Counted from the first letter of the stretch, positions 34,234 to 43,881 are shown. The stretch is 64,000 nt of DNA from DAOTWA01 sp963702935 (GCA_963702935.1 OY969772.1:3906001-3970000), one strand, 5' to 3'. The notes: generated by a model from the letters alone, not told the origin. Program-made: numbers and translations.

Positions 34234-35598
34234 ATGTATGATCTGACTTTGATCGGGGGCACGCTCGTTTCCCCGCGCGGGCGGGTGCGCGCGGATATTG
34301 GAGTGAAAGGCGGGCTGATCGCGGCGATCGCTGCGGATTTGTCCGCCGAGGAATCCCGGCGAAGCGTCCGCCTGGAAGAGCTTTACGTGCTTCCCGGTTG
34401 TATCGACAGCCACATGCACCTGTGGGAGGCCGGCTTCGTGTCCGCGGCGGATTTTGCCTCCGGCACGCTGACCGCGCTGGCGGGCGGGATCACCACGATC
34501 ATCGATCAGCCCCTGACCCCTCCCGAAGTGCTCACCGCCGATATCTTCCAGGCCAAGGTAGCCACGGGCGAACGGACTTCCTACGTCGATTTCGCGCTAC
34601 ACGGGGGCGTCGGCCACGACAACCTCGCGGATCTGGAAGGGCTATGGCAGGCCGGCTGCACGGCCTTCAAGGTGTTCATGTCCGATTCGGGCTGCAAGGT
34701 GGCCGCGCTTTCGGATGGAGAGCTGCTGGCCGTTTTCGGCGAGATCGGCCGCCTGGGGGGGACGGTGCTGATTCACGCCGAGAACGAAGCCATGCTGCAA
34801 TACAATCTGGCGAAGTTGAAGTCGGCCGGGCGCAAGGATCCGCAAGCCTTTCTGGATTGGCGCCCGCCCGAAGTGGAATACGAGGCCATTCACCGGGCCT
34901 TGCATTTGTTGGAGGGCAGCGGGGCCCGCGCGGTCTTTTTGCACACTACGCTGCCGGAAGGCGTCGATCTCATCCAAAAAGCGCGCGCGCGTGGGCTGGA
35001 CGTCTACGTGGAAACCTGCCCGCACAACCTGTATCTGAGCAGCGAGGATTTCGAGCAGAAAGGTCCCTGGGTGGCCTTCGCGCCGCCGGTTCGAGACCCC
35101 GAAAGGGTGGCCGGACTGTGGAAGCGATTGGCGGACGGCCAGATCCACACGATGGGATCGGACCACGGGGCCGTAGAAAAATCTCTCAAGGAAGTTGGCT
35201 ATCAAGACATCTGGAAGTCGTTATTCAGCGTGCCAGACGCGGAGACTTTCACCTGCCTGATGCTGGATGCAGCCTCGAAGGGCAAGCTGACCCTGGAAAG
35301 GCTCTCGGCGCTGCAATCCGAGAACCCCGCCCGCTTATACGGTTTATTCCCGAAAAAGGGCATCCTGCAGGTAGGCTCGGACGCCGACTTTACTATCGTC
35401 GATCTAAAGCCAAGCTATACCCTGCGGGCGGGAGAGATGCACACGGCCTGCGGCTGGATCCCTTACGAGGGGCTGGAAATCACCGGAAGAGTCACCCATA
35501 CCATCCTGCGCGGGGAGGTCTTGATGGAAAATCAAAAGATCGATGCGCGGCCGGGCTTTGGGAAATTCATCCCACGCGGGACTCAATATTCGTTTTGA
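34234..35598 (+). CDS. Cyclic amidohydrolase (dihydropyrimidinase/allantoinase/hydantoinase family)
   Basis: 454-residue binuclear metal amidohydrolase that opens cyclic ureides or imides. The metal set is complete: His60, His62 (DSHMHLW), carboxylated Lys146 (TAFKVFMSD), His181 (LIHAENE), His237 (FLHTT) and Asp310 (MGSDHG). A GGGAGG SD precedes the ATG. First gene of the operon behind the operator at 34189-34213. Its sequence differs from the allantoinase at 50116, so the two probably use different rings; a creatininase three genes downstream makes hydantoin-like or creatinine-like substrates worth considering. Substrate not determinable from sequence. Confidence 0.9.
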   Translation: MYDLTLIGGTLVSPRGRVRADIGVKGGLIAAIAADLSAEESRRSVRLEELYVLPGCIDSHMHLWEAGFVSAADFASGTLTALAGGITTIIDQPLTPPEVLTADIFQAKVATGERTSYVDFALHGGVGHDNLADLEGLWQAGCTAFKVFMSDSGCKVAALSDGELLAVFGEIGRLGGTVLIHAENEAMLQYNLAKLKSAGRKDPQAFLDWRPPEVEYEAIHRALHLLEGSGARAVFLHTTLPEGVDLIQKARARGLDVYVETCPHNLYLSSEDFEQKGPWVAFAPPVRDPERVAGLWKRLADGQIHTMGSDHGAVEKSLKEVGYQDIWKSLFSVPDAETFTCLMLDAASKGKLTLERLSALQSENPARLYGLFPKKGILQVGSDADFTIVDLKPSYTLRAGEMHTACGWIPYEGLEITGRVTHTILRGEVLMENQKIDARPGFGKFIPRGTQYSF

Positions 35599-35627
35599 CG
35601 AACATTCATCGTTTAGGAGGAAGCGCT

Positions 35628-36818
35628 TTGCCAGATAAGATCTATAACACGCCTCTGCTGGCCCCAGATTCACCCTTAGACGCCCATTCGCGTGAGGTCA
35701 TTCAAAAAGTGTACGACGACGAGTGGGCCAAAGCCCAGGATTTGCCCACCGATGACCCGTTGGACCCCAAGCGGCGCAAACGGGTCGAGCTCACCTGGGA
35801 GGAGATGTGGTCTCAGCCGACGGCCATTCGGGATACCCTGGAACGCGAGAAAGGCGCTATCGCAGAGGCGGCGGATCACTTTGCCAGGCTGAAGGTGGAC
35901 CGCATCTACATGACCGGCTGCGGCGATTCGGTAGCGGCGATGATCGCCGTGCGCAGCTTATACGAGCAATTGTTGGGCATCCCCTGCGAGCCGATCCAGG
36001 CGCTGGATTTTACTTACTACAATTATCGCCCGGTGAACGAGCGCACGCTGGTGATTACGCTCAGCTCGAGCGGCGCTACCACCCGGACGGTGGAAGCCAT
36101 GATGTTGAGCAGGGCGCTGGGCGCACATACCCTGGCGCTGAGCAACACGCCCGGCTCCCCTTTGATGGTCGAGTCCGACCGGGGACTGATGATCCACGCC
36201 GAGCGCAAGGGCTGGCCGACCCAATCGAGCACGGCAGCTATGGCGATCCTGGTGAAGCTGCTCTTCGAGATGGCCCGGACGCGCAATGGGCCTGATGCCG
36301 GCCTCGATGTGCTGGAGACGGCTTTCGAGAAAATTCCGGACGGGATGGCCTCCACGCTGAAGGCCGTCAACGAAGGGATCAAAGAAATCGCCGAGCGGGA
36401 GGCCAACCGCAAGGTGTATCTGTATAGCGGCGGGGGGCCGGCTTTAGCCAGCGCCATGTTTGGGGCCGCCAAGGTCAAAGAGTGCTCCCCAGAGCATGGC
36501 ATCTGCATCCCCCTGGAAGAGTTCCATCATTACAACTCACAGAAAGCCGGCGATCCCTTGTTCCTGATCGCGCCGCACGGGCCGGGCGTGCCCCGCGCCC
36601 TGGATACCTTGCACGAAGGCAAGCGCTGGGGCGGCCAGGTTTACAGCCTGGTGGCTGAAAGCGACGCCGGGCTGTTCGGGGATTCCGACCGAGTGTTCGG
36701 GCTGCAGGACGTGCCCGAAGTGTTTTCTGCTTTCCTATTCACCCTCCCGGTTCAATTGTTTGCCTATCACGTAGCTATGGCCAAGTTCTACCGGGCCGAA
36801 CAGATGCTGATCCAATGA
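35628..36818 (+). CDS. Double SIS-domain sugar isomerase/deglycase-like protein
   Basis: 396 residues with two SIS domains: VDRIYMTGCGDSVAAMIAVRSL with LVITLSSSGATTRTVEAM, and later KVYLYSGGGPALASAMFGAAKVKE with IPLEEFHHYNSQKAGDPLFLI. It resembles GlmS-isomerase and fructoselysine-deglycase-like proteins. The start is TTG at 35628, decided by AGGAGG at 35615-35620, 7 nt upstream; no ATG is well placed and the long upstream open frame is a shadow of the preceding gene. Its presence among amidohydrolases suggests the substrate is an N-glycosyl or amino-sugar conjugate; that is inference. Confidence 0.85.
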   Translation: MPDKIYNTPLLAPDSPLDAHSREVIQKVYDDEWAKAQDLPTDDPLDPKRRKRVELTWEEMWSQPTAIRDTLEREKGAIAEAADHFARLKVDRIYMTGCGDSVAAMIAVRSLYEQLLGIPCEPIQALDFTYYNYRPVNERTLVITLSSSGATTRTVEAMMLSRALGAHTLALSNTPGSPLMVESDRGLMIHAERKGWPTQSSTAAMAILVKLLFEMARTRNGPDAGLDVLETAFEKIPDGMASTLKAVNEGIKEIAEREANRKVYLYSGGGPALASAMFGAAKVKECSPEHGICIPLEEFHHYNSQKAGDPLFLIAPHGPGVPRALDTLHEGKRWGGQVYSLVAESDAGLFGDSDRVFGLQDVPEVFSAFLFTLPVQLFAYHVAMAKFYRAEQMLIQ

Positions 36819-36831
36819 GGGGATTTCAACT

Positions 36832-37596
36832 ATGATCTACCTTGACTCACACGCTCACGTGGATGTCGTCCCGGCGCTGAACTGGTACGACACCGCAGAT
36901 AAATTGATCCAGCGCATGGACGCAGCCGGCGTGCGCATGGCGGCCATCAGCGGTTACCTGAATGCACCCGGGCCGAACCCGGAGGGCCTGAAAGCCATCG
37001 CGGAGGCGGTAGCAAAGTACCCGCAGCGCTTGATCGGCTACGCCCGCCTGGACCCGTGGTACGACGACCGCTGTGTGGAAGTGCTGGAGGAAGCGGTGAA
37101 GGGCTGGGGCTGCCGGGGCGTCAAGCTACACCCCGCCCATTACACCCTTTACCCGTTTGGAGCGGAAACGGTGAAGCTGGCGCGGCGCGCCGGCGAGCTG
37201 GGCCTGCCCATGTTGTTCCATTGCGGAGACGAGTTCATGTGCCTGCCGTATCAGATCGACCGGTTGGCCGAGAAATGTCCCGAGACCACCATCATCCTGG
37301 CGCACATCGGCGGCTTCTTTTCGGGCGAAGCCGCGTTGGACGTGGCCGAGAGACGGCAGAACGTCCTGGTCGATACCAGCGAGATCCCCTTCCCACACAT
37401 GGTGCGCAAGGCGGTGGATCGCCTGGGAGCGGAAAAAGTACTGTGGGGCACGGATGCACCCTGCTGCGATATTGGACACGAGATTTTGAAGGTGGAGCTG
37501 GCCGGTTTGACGGATGCTCAAAAACAGATGCTTTTCGCAGAAAATTACGCCCGCCTGATGGGAATCGATTTGGAGGTGCTGCGTGCAAATCATTGA
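36832..37596 (+). CDS. TIM-barrel amidohydrolase (Amidohydro_2), metal site intact
   Basis: 254-residue metal-dependent hydrolase or decarboxylase of the amidohydrolase-2 family. Metal ligands appear complete: DSHAH (His7, His9), His in VKLHPA, LFHCGDE, ILAHIGG and Asp208 in LWGTDAP. Starts 13 bp after the SIS stop with GGGG-rich SD. Overlaps the start of its own paralogue by 14 bp. Substrate unknown; likely acts on a product of the preceding ring-opening enzyme. Confidence 0.87.
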   Translation: MIYLDSHAHVDVVPALNWYDTADKLIQRMDAAGVRMAAISGYLNAPGPNPEGLKAIAEAVAKYPQRLIGYARLDPWYDDRCVEVLEEAVKGWGCRGVKLHPAHYTLYPFGAETVKLARRAGELGLPMLFHCGDEFMCLPYQIDRLAEKCPETTIILAHIGGFFSGEAALDVAERRQNVLVDTSEIPFPHMVRKAVDRLGAEKVLWGTDAPCCDIGHEILKVELAGLTDAQKQMLFAENYARLMGIDLEVLRANH

Positions 37597-38344
37597 TGCA
37601 CATGCTTACGTGGGCGAAAGCCTTTTTGGATATCAGCGCTCCCCGGAAGAATTGCTGGCCGAGATGGACCGGCTGGGGGTCGAGCGAGCGGCGATCTGCC
37701 CTAACAAGCCGATGGCTTACGCTCTGGAGCCTGGCAACCGCCTCGTCGCCGAGGCCGTCAGGCAGCACCCCGACCGGTTCTTTGGCTGGGTGCGGGTGGA
37801 TCCCTGGCAGGGCGCCAAGGCATTGGACGAGCTAAAAAAGGGAGTCGAGACTTCAGGGTTGAACGGGCTGTTGTTGCATCCCTATGAGGAGCTTTTCCAG
37901 ATTGCCGACCGCAAGGTAGACCCGCTGATGGAATATGCCGAGGCGCATGGCCTGCCGGTGATGATCGAGGCGGGCTATGCGCTCCTTTCCCATCCGCTGG
38001 ATGTGGCCGAGCTGGCCGGGCGCTTCCCCAGGGTGAAGATCGTGGGTACGCACGGGCTGCAAATGGACGACTCCGGCTACGCGCTGACCGATTCGGATTT
38101 GGCCATGCGGGAGTGTCCTAATATCGTCATGGAATCCTCGGGAATGTACGCGCTGGACAACATGATCGGGGTAGTGGAGAAGCTGGGAGAGGAGCGTTTG
38201 TTGTTCGGCAGCCATTCTCCCTGGCTAAATCTGGAATTCGAGATCGAGCGCTGCAAGCGCTTGAACCTGACGGAGGCGCAGAAACAGGCCGTCTTCGCAA
38301 AGAATATCCTCGACCTGTTCCGGGTCAGCGTGGAGGAGAAATGA
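37583..38344 (+). CDS. TIM-barrel amidohydrolase paralogue with altered metal site
   Basis: 253-residue tandem paralogue of the previous protein. The fold and spacing are kept, but ligand positions differ: DAHAY replaces DSHAH (His9 to Tyr), VMIEAGYA replaces LFHCGDE, and FGSHSPW replaces WGTDAP (Asp to His, about residue 211); HPY and GTHG remain. It may bind no metal, a different metal, or act as a partner subunit. It uses a GTG start at 37583 with GGAGG 6 nt upstream, inside the end of the upstream gene. Stop overlaps the creatininase ATG (ATGA). Confidence 0.85.
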   Translation: MQIIDAHAYVGESLFGYQRSPEELLAEMDRLGVERAAICPNKPMAYALEPGNRLVAEAVRQHPDRFFGWVRVDPWQGAKALDELKKGVETSGLNGLLLHPYEELFQIADRKVDPLMEYAEAHGLPVMIEAGYALLSHPLDVAELAGRFPRVKIVGTHGLQMDDSGYALTDSDLAMRECPNIVMESSGMYALDNMIGVVEKLGEERLLFGSHSPWLNLEFEIERCKRLNLTEAQKQAVFAKNILDLFRVSVEEK

Positions 38345-39123
38345 CGAGAAAATCGAATTTTTGGGCGGATATGACCTGGCCGGAGATCCAGCAGGCCGCT
38401 CGAGAAAAGCGGGTCTTGTTCTTCGTGGTTGGATCGGTCGAGCAGCACGGCCCGCATCTGCCCACGAGTGTGGACGCTCTGCTGCCGATGACCATCGCCG
38501 AGCGAGTGGCCGACCGGGTGGGCGGAGTGGTGGCTCCCTGCGCGAATTATGGCTACAAATCGCTGCTGCGCGCCGGCGGCGGTCCACATTTTCCGGGCAG
38601 CCTGGGCCTGCGCGGCACGACGGTGATCGCCATGGTCAGCGATATCCTGCTCCAGCTCATTCAGCAAGGCTGGCGACGGATCGTGGTGCTGGACTGGCAC
38701 CTGGAGAACGTCCCCTTCGTGTTCGAGGGGGTAGACGAAGCCTTACGCGCGGCCGGTGAGGTGCCCGGCTTAAAAGTGGTCAAAATCGATAACCCCAATG
38801 GCCTGGGGGTCGCCGCCCAACCCGGCCTCGCAGAATATTTGTTTGGGGACGACTTCCCTGGCTGGGCGGTGGAACACGCCGCGATTTGGGAGACTTCGGC
38901 CATGCTGGCGGCTTACCCGGATAAAGTGTTGGCGGATAAGATCGTGGACGGCCGTCCGCCCGAACCGTTCGAGTACGACGTGCTGCCGGTTCCGAAAGAG
39001 GCTGCGCCTGAGAGTGGCGTGTTTTGGAAAGCCAGCCGGGCCAGCCGGGAAAAAGGAGAACGCATTCTCGCTGCAGTTACCGAAGGCATGGCTGCCGTGA
39101 TCCAAAGGGAATTTGGGATTTGA
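38341..39123 (+). CDS. Creatininase family amidohydrolase (creatinine amidohydrolase-like)
   Basis: 260 residues, the same length as Pseudomonas creatininase, with its binuclear metal ligands at the same positions: Glu34 and His36 (GSVEQHGPH), Asp45, His120 and Glu122 (DWHLEN, the creatininase form HxEN rather than the HGGN of other family members). GYKSLLRAGGGPHFPG and VEHAAIWETSAM are also creatininase-like. Creatininase interconverts creatinine and creatine in the cytoplasm. No creatinase is visible in the window, so a related cyclic amide is possible. Last gene of the operon, translationally coupled to the amidohydrolase pair. Confidence 0.88.
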   Translation: MTRKSNFWADMTWPEIQQAAREKRVLFFVVGSVEQHGPHLPTSVDALLPMTIAERVADRVGGVVAPCANYGYKSLLRAGGGPHFPGSLGLRGTTVIAMVSDILLQLIQQGWRRIVVLDWHLENVPFVFEGVDEALRAAGEVPGLKVVKIDNPNGLGVAAQPGLAEYLFGDDFPGWAVEHAAIWETSAMLAAYPDKVLADKIVDGRPPEPFEYDVLPVPKEAAPESGVFWKASRASREKGERILAAVTEGMAAVIQREFGI

Positions 39124-39210
39124 GGCTGTGTAGGGACACGGGGTTTGGGAAAACGGCCGATAGCCTGGATGGTGACCCCGCGCCCCTACTTTCAAGACGG
39201 TCTCCTGGGT

Positions 39211-40011
39211 TTAGCGGTGAGGGTTGTGAGCGGCTCCTACAAAGCGTTTGACCTTTTCCAGATCCCATTGGACGAGGTCTTCCGGCCCGGCGGCGGCGCG
39301 CTTCAGAGCGCTGCTGACGATGACGCCGTCCGCGCAATTTAACATTTCGGAAACATTTTCACAGGTGGCGCCGCCGCCCAGGAGCAGGGGCACGCAAATA
39401 CCCGCTTCGCGCACGCTCCTCAAGTAACGCAGCGATTCCTCGGGAGTGGAGCCGGTCAAGATGAGGCTGTCGGCGCCCGTGCGCACGGCCCATTCGGAAG
39501 CCATTTCGATGGGCGCATTGTCGAGCGGATAACCCGTGCGGTCGTGCACGTCGGCCAGGATGCGGATGTCCGGGCGGCCAAGCGCGGTGCGATAATCGCG
39601 GGCGGCCACTCCACAACCCTGTTGGAGGCCCTCGGATTTGACCATGGCGCCCACGAAGACCTTGATGCGCACGAAGTCCGCGCCGCTGGCATGGGCAATG
39701 GCCAAAGGAGCCAGCGGGTCGTGGGCCTGGATGATGATGCCAAGGTGGATGTGTGGGAATTCCTGCCGGGCAAGGCGGGCTAACACCGACATCACCGCCA
39801 CATTTTCGGGCCGGGCCGAGGAGCTGTTGAGAGTTTCTTCCTGTAAGATCACGGCCGGGATACCGCCCTCACTGAAGATAGCCATATTCTTGAGGACGTA
39901 GTCTTCCAGCCAGCGCATGGAAACCGGCGGGCGCCCTAAGCGCAATTCGGGCAGGTGCAGGGCAGTCACTACGAGCGGTTTGAGGTCAAACAGGGTTTTT
40001 GCAGGGGTCAT
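39211..40011 (-). CDS. BtpA/SgcQ family TIM-barrel protein
   Basis: 266-residue member of the BtpA family: KPLVVTALHLPELRLG start, IFSEGGIPAVILQEET, GADFVRIKVFVGA, ADVHDRTGYPL, ADSLILTGSTPEESL, and the phosphate loop LLLGGGATCENVSEML. The best-known member, BtpA, affects photosystem I in cyanobacteria; SgcQ lies in a sugar operon of E. coli, and the enzymatic role is unsettled. It is convergent with the creatininase operon and divergent from the GntR gene. AAGGA lies 9 nt before the ATG at 40011. The promoter and operator at 40086-40141 lie upstream but read in the other direction. Confidence 0.85.
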   Translation of the reverse strand: MTPAKTLFDLKPLVVTALHLPELRLGRPPVSMRWLEDYVLKNMAIFSEGGIPAVILQEETLNSSSARPENVAVMSVLARLARQEFPHIHLGIIIQAHDPLAPLAIAHASGADFVRIKVFVGAMVKSEGLQQGCGVAARDYRTALGRPDIRILADVHDRTGYPLDNAPIEMASEWAVRTGADSLILTGSTPEESLRYLRSVREAGICVPLLLGGGATCENVSEMLNCADGVIVSSALKRAAAGPEDLVQWDLEKVKRFVGAAHNPHR

Positions 40012-40085
40012 TAGTTTTATCCTTATCGTTAAATTAGCGGGTTCTTCTTGTTCACCCAAAAATTTGTTTTTGCAGGCCAGAGGTA

Positions 40086-40141
40086 TTGACAATCTTTGGA
40101 TAAATTGCTAAAATGAACTTGTCAGGACGACCGCATAAGTT
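40086..40141 (+). promoter_or_regulatory. Promoter with HutC-type operator (copy 2)
   Basis: -35 TTGACA (40086-40091), exactly 17-bp spacer, extended -10 TGC-TAAAAT (40109-40114). It is followed by ACTTGTCAGGACGA and ATAAGTT (40117-40141), matching copy 1 at 34189-34213 in all but four positions. It reads toward the GntR gene at 40220, predicting autoregulation, and sits in the 208-bp gap shared with the btpA-like gene. Confidence 0.8.
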
Positions 40142-40219
40142 GAAATGATTATAAGTTTCTCTAATTCGGTTGTCAATACGTGAGCAGTTTATTCCCAAGC
40201 CAATCTGGAGCCATCAAAA

Positions 40220-41102
40220 ATGGAACAAATGCTTTGGAACAACTTACAGCTCGATCGACACAGCCCGATACCTCTCTATCAACAATTGAGCGATGTCATT
40301 GCGGACGTCATTCATGGGGGAAAGCTGGACCCGGGTGATCAATTGCCCTCTGAAAATGAGCTCATTAAATTTTTTCAACGTCAGCCGGTTCGTGGTTCGC
40401 CAGACGTTGAACAACCTGAGCCGGCAGGGCCTGATCATCACCGAACACGGGCGGGGCAGCTTTGTGGCCGCTCGGAAGATCAATAAGCCGCTGGATGTCT
40501 TGCAGAGTTACCACGCCGCCATGAAAAAGGCGGGGATCAACGTGGACGTGCGTATCACCCAGAAGGAAGTCATTCTGCCGCCCCGCGACGTCTCCGAAAA
40601 ACTCAATCTCAAGGCCGGTGAGAAAGTGCTCTTACTCGAGCGCGTAGCCTATTCGAATGGGACGCCGCTCAACATGCTGGTCTCCCACATCGCCGCGGGA
40701 ACCTGGGGCCTGGATAAATTAACCCCGTTTTCGGGCGGGTCTCTCTATGAGCATTTTGTGGACGTGTGTGATATCCACCTCAATCATTCCAAGAATAGCA
40801 TCGAAGTGATCTTTGCCAGCGAATACGAATCGCGCATGTTGAACCTGGCCCGCAGCGCGGTCATGCTGCAAATCCTGAGCGTTTCGTACGATCGCGGCGG
40901 CGCACCCGTCGAAGTCTCTCGCGTGGTCTACCCGGCTACCATGTTCGGATTTCAGTTCGAAAGCCACATTTCGGACGAATCCTTCGATTCGGAGTTCGAT
41001 CATGCTTACCAGGCTATAGATCGTAGACCCTTCCACTTCAGGCATTTCAGGGCGACTCCCGGTGACAGCCTGGGAGGAATCCTGCAGGCATATTTCGACT
41101 AA
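40220..41102 (+). pseudogene. GntR/HutC-type transcriptional regulator, frameshifted in the HTH
   Basis: About 293 residues when repaired. The first frame encodes DRHSPIPLYQQLSDVIADVI and GDQLPSENELIKFF. The second frame continues NVSRFVVRQTLNNLSRQGLIITEHGRGSFV and a full UTRA ligand domain (LNLKAGEKVLLLERVAYSNGTPLNM to SRVVYPATMFGFQFE). One extra T in the T6 run at 40370-40375 causes the break, inside the recognition helix. If real, the operator sites at 34189 and 40117 would have lost their nearest repressor and the operon would be constitutive. A consensus error in the homopolymer is the simpler reading. Confidence 0.85.
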
Positions 41103-41138
41103 TCGAAACAACCAATATTTTTCAGAGAGGAGAGACCT

Positions 41139-42768
41139 ATGGCAACAATAAGTAAGGGCGCTGAGAGTAATAGCGCCGGGACTGGCGGCATGTTCTTGCG
41201 CAAAGCTACCGGCCTCGTCCGAGATGTCTCGGTTTGGGACGCAATCGTCCTGAACAGCTCGGGCATGAACGTAGGGGTGGGTGTTGCATTGCTGTTCCTC
41301 TGGGGGGCGCAGATGCCCGGAGCGAGCATTTTGGGAGCAACGATCATTTGTACTGTTTTTGTAGCGCTCACAACTGCTTATAACTACGCAGCCGCTGCCG
41401 GCGCTTTCCCCCGCTCGGGAGCCGATTACGTCTTCACTTCCCGCGTTCTCGGCCCGGTTTGGGGATTTATGCTCAGCGGACAGCAGGTGATCTGGAACTT
41501 CTTCTGGATGGCATTCAATGCCTGGGCCATGGCGAATTTCGCTTTACCCGGCACGCTGCAACTGCTGGGCGAGTTCACTCAAAACCAGGGGCTGATCGAC
41601 CTGGCGGGGAAGGTAACCAACGCGTGGGCCGTGGTAGGAATCGCTGTCGTCCTCCAGATTCTCTTTGCCGCCCTGCACATCTCCGGGATCAAGAATTACT
41701 TCGCCTACATGAAGATCACCTTCGCCATTTGCGCCTTTAGCGTGTTCGTCTCGATCGGCGTTCTGCTGTTCGGCGGCGCGAATTTCCAGGCGAACTGGAA
41801 TGCGATCATGACGGCGAAGGGCGGCCTGACTTATCAAGGCGTCATCGATGCGGCCAAGGCGGCCGGCTTCGATCCCAACGCGCCGTTCAATTTGGGGCGC
41901 ACCCTGGCCTTGATGCCGATGGTATTCTGGATCGTTGGCTTCTTCAACGGCTCTCCGCAGATTGGCGGCGAGGTGAAGAAAGCCCGCTCGACCCAGTTTA
42001 CGTCTATGGTGGTCGCCACGTTGTTCAACGGCGGCGTGGTCGCCTTGCTGGCCATCCTGGTCAACCAGTTCATCGGCTCGAACTTCTTGAACTCCCTGGG
42101 CTACCTGTACTTCAATAACCCGGCCGTTTTGAATTTGGGCGTCGCCCCGGATTTCAACTTCCTGGTCAACGTCATCGCTCGTTCGACCCCGGTAGCCGCC
42201 TTGATGGGGCTGGCCTACGTCTTGTGGGCGACCAACGGTACGCCAAACATCATCGCGTTCGTCACGCGCAGCATTTTGGCCTATTCGTTCGACCGGATGG
42301 CTCCCGAATCGTTGGGTGAGGTCTCTGAAAAGACTCTACACGCCCATCCGGGCAATTATCTTCACCGCTGTGATGGGCCTGGTGGCCATCGTGGTGATCA
42401 TCACCGTGCAGCAAGCCTCGCTGTTGAGCTCGATGATGGCGCAGTTGTTTGCTTATCTGGTCCTGTCTGTAGCCGCGATCGTATTCCCGTTCAAGCTGCC
42501 CAAGCTGTGGCAGACTCAAACCAGCGCCCGCAAAGTCTTCGGCGTGCCGCTGGTGGCCATCACGGGGGTCGTCTCCGTGCTCTTCATCGGGTTGATGGCC
42601 TATTTCTTCGGGTTCTACCCGGTCTTTGGCGCGAATACACCCCTTTCGCTGGCGGTCGTAGCGGCTACCATCATCGTCAGCGCTCTGTATTACTATATCT
42701 ACAGAGCAGCCCAAAAGTCCAAGGGTGTGGACGTCGATCTGGCATTCAAAGAGATTCCACCCGAATAA
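41139..42768 (+). pseudogene. APC family amino acid/amine permease, frameshifted
   Basis: About 542 residues, 12 or so hydrophobic helices. N-terminus LRKATGLVRDVSVWDAIVLNSSGMNVGVG and AAAGAFPRSGADYVFTSRVLGP are typical of the APC superfamily (amino acid, polyamine or purine-derived solutes). The first frame runs to SFDRMAPESLGEVSE. The expected RLYTPIRAIIFTAVMGLVAIVVIITV and the last four helices follow in another frame. One extra A in AAAA (42328-42331) accounts for it. GAGGAG precedes the ATG. Lies 36 bp after the GntR gene in the same direction and could be co-regulated. Confidence 0.85.
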
Positions 42769-42797
42769 GTATTTAGAACGATATTCGCATCGCAAGC

Positions 42798-42850
42798 AGA
42801 GGTCAGGTACTCCCAGAGCTTTTGGCCCCGGTTCGTGGTACCTGACCTCT
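42798..42850 (+). terminator. Probable terminator stem after the APC permease
   Basis: Perfect 13-bp inverted repeat AGAGGTCAGGTAC (42798-42810) / GTACCTGACCTCT (42838-42850) with a 27-nt loop, followed by a short TTT. It lies 30 bp after the permease stop and before the phosphoesterase gene. The tail is weak, so termination may be partial. Confidence 0.5.
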
Positions 42851-42872
42851 TTACAAAATCTGGAGGTTATGG

Positions 42873-43832
42873 ATGGCTTTTTGGAAAGGGTACTTTACGG
42901 GTGACGTGCATGGATCGGAGCAGACTTTCAAGAAGCTGTTGAAAGCCGGAAAATTCTATGGGGTGAACGCGGTGATCGTCGCCGGGGACCTGGTGGGGAA
43001 AGGCATGATTCCCATCCTCAAAGAAGGCTCAGGGTACGTATGCGAATTTGGCGGCGAGCCCACCCGCATGGAAACCCAGGACGACTTGAAGAAGATGATC
43101 GAATTGATCGATGATTCGGGCTTCTATCATTACGTTACCAGCCAGGAAGAAGTCTCCGCGCTGCACGCCGATAAGGAGCAGAGCGACAACCTGGTGAACC
43201 GGCTGCTCGTCGAGCGGATGCAGTCCTGGATGGAACAGATGGAGGCCTCCAGTAAAAGAGACGGGATCACCTACTACATTTCCCCCGGAAATGATGACCC
43301 GTTTTGCGTGGACCCGGTGCTGGATAGCGGCGAATTGGTCATCAACCCGGAGGAAAGGCTGGTGGCCGTGCACGAGAAAATCGACATGCTGACCTGCGGC
43401 TGGACCAACCCCACCCCGTGGGACACAGAACGTGAATTGCCAGAAGATAAACTCCTCGAAAGATTGGAAGGCCTGGTCAAGCTGGCGCCGGACGTGAAGA
43501 AATGCATCTTTTCGTTTCACGCGCCCCCCTTCAGGACGAAGCTGGACGTGGCGCCCACGTTAGACAAGGATTTCCGTATGCAGTCCGGTTTGGGCGGCTC
43601 TCCCTTCCAGAACGTGGGCAGCACCGCCGTCAGGACGATCATCGAGAAGTACCAACCGTTGGTAGCCGTACACGGCCACATCCACGAATTTGCCGGAAAA
43701 GACAAAATCGGAAGCACCTTTTGCTTCAACCCCGGGAGTGAATACGCCCAGGGTGTTCTGCGAGGCATTATCCTGATCTTCAATATCGATAAGCAGGCAA
43801 AATACGTCAACTATCTAAGCGTATCTGGCTAA
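42873..43832 (+). CDS. Calcineurin-like metallophosphoesterase
   Basis: 319-residue binuclear phosphoesterase. Motifs in order: GDVHG (Asp11, His13), VIVAGDL, SPGNDDP (GND/E type), FSFHAPP and AVHGHIHE, the complete five-motif set. Residues 60-130 form an insert (HADKEQSDNLVNRLLVERMQSW) that is longer than in small YfcE-type enzymes. GGAGG is 6 nt before the ATG. Substrate unknown (phosphodiester or nucleotide). First of a run of same-strand genes that includes the PfkB kinase and the carbamate-kinase-like protein. Confidence 0.88.
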   Translation: MAFWKGYFTGDVHGSEQTFKKLLKAGKFYGVNAVIVAGDLVGKGMIPILKEGSGYVCEFGGEPTRMETQDDLKKMIELIDDSGFYHYVTSQEEVSALHADKEQSDNLVNRLLVERMQSWMEQMEASSKRDGITYYISPGNDDPFCVDPVLDSGELVINPEERLVAVHEKIDMLTCGWTNPTPWDTERELPEDKLLERLEGLVKLAPDVKKCIFSFHAPPFRTKLDVAPTLDKDFRMQSGLGGSPFQNVGSTAVRTIIEKYQPLVAVHGHIHEFAGKDKIGSTFCFNPGSEYAQGVLRGIILIFNIDKQAKYVNYLSVSG

Positions 43833-43881
43833 GCTCGGAAAAAGGCTCGCAAGGTTCGTGGCCTTGGACAAAGGAGTTCAG

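Noticed and set aside
34398..36818. 806-codon frame that includes the double-SIS gene
   Set aside because: Its first ~400 codons are an out-of-frame shadow of the cyclic amidohydrolase; the real gene starts at the TTG at 35628 with a strong SD.
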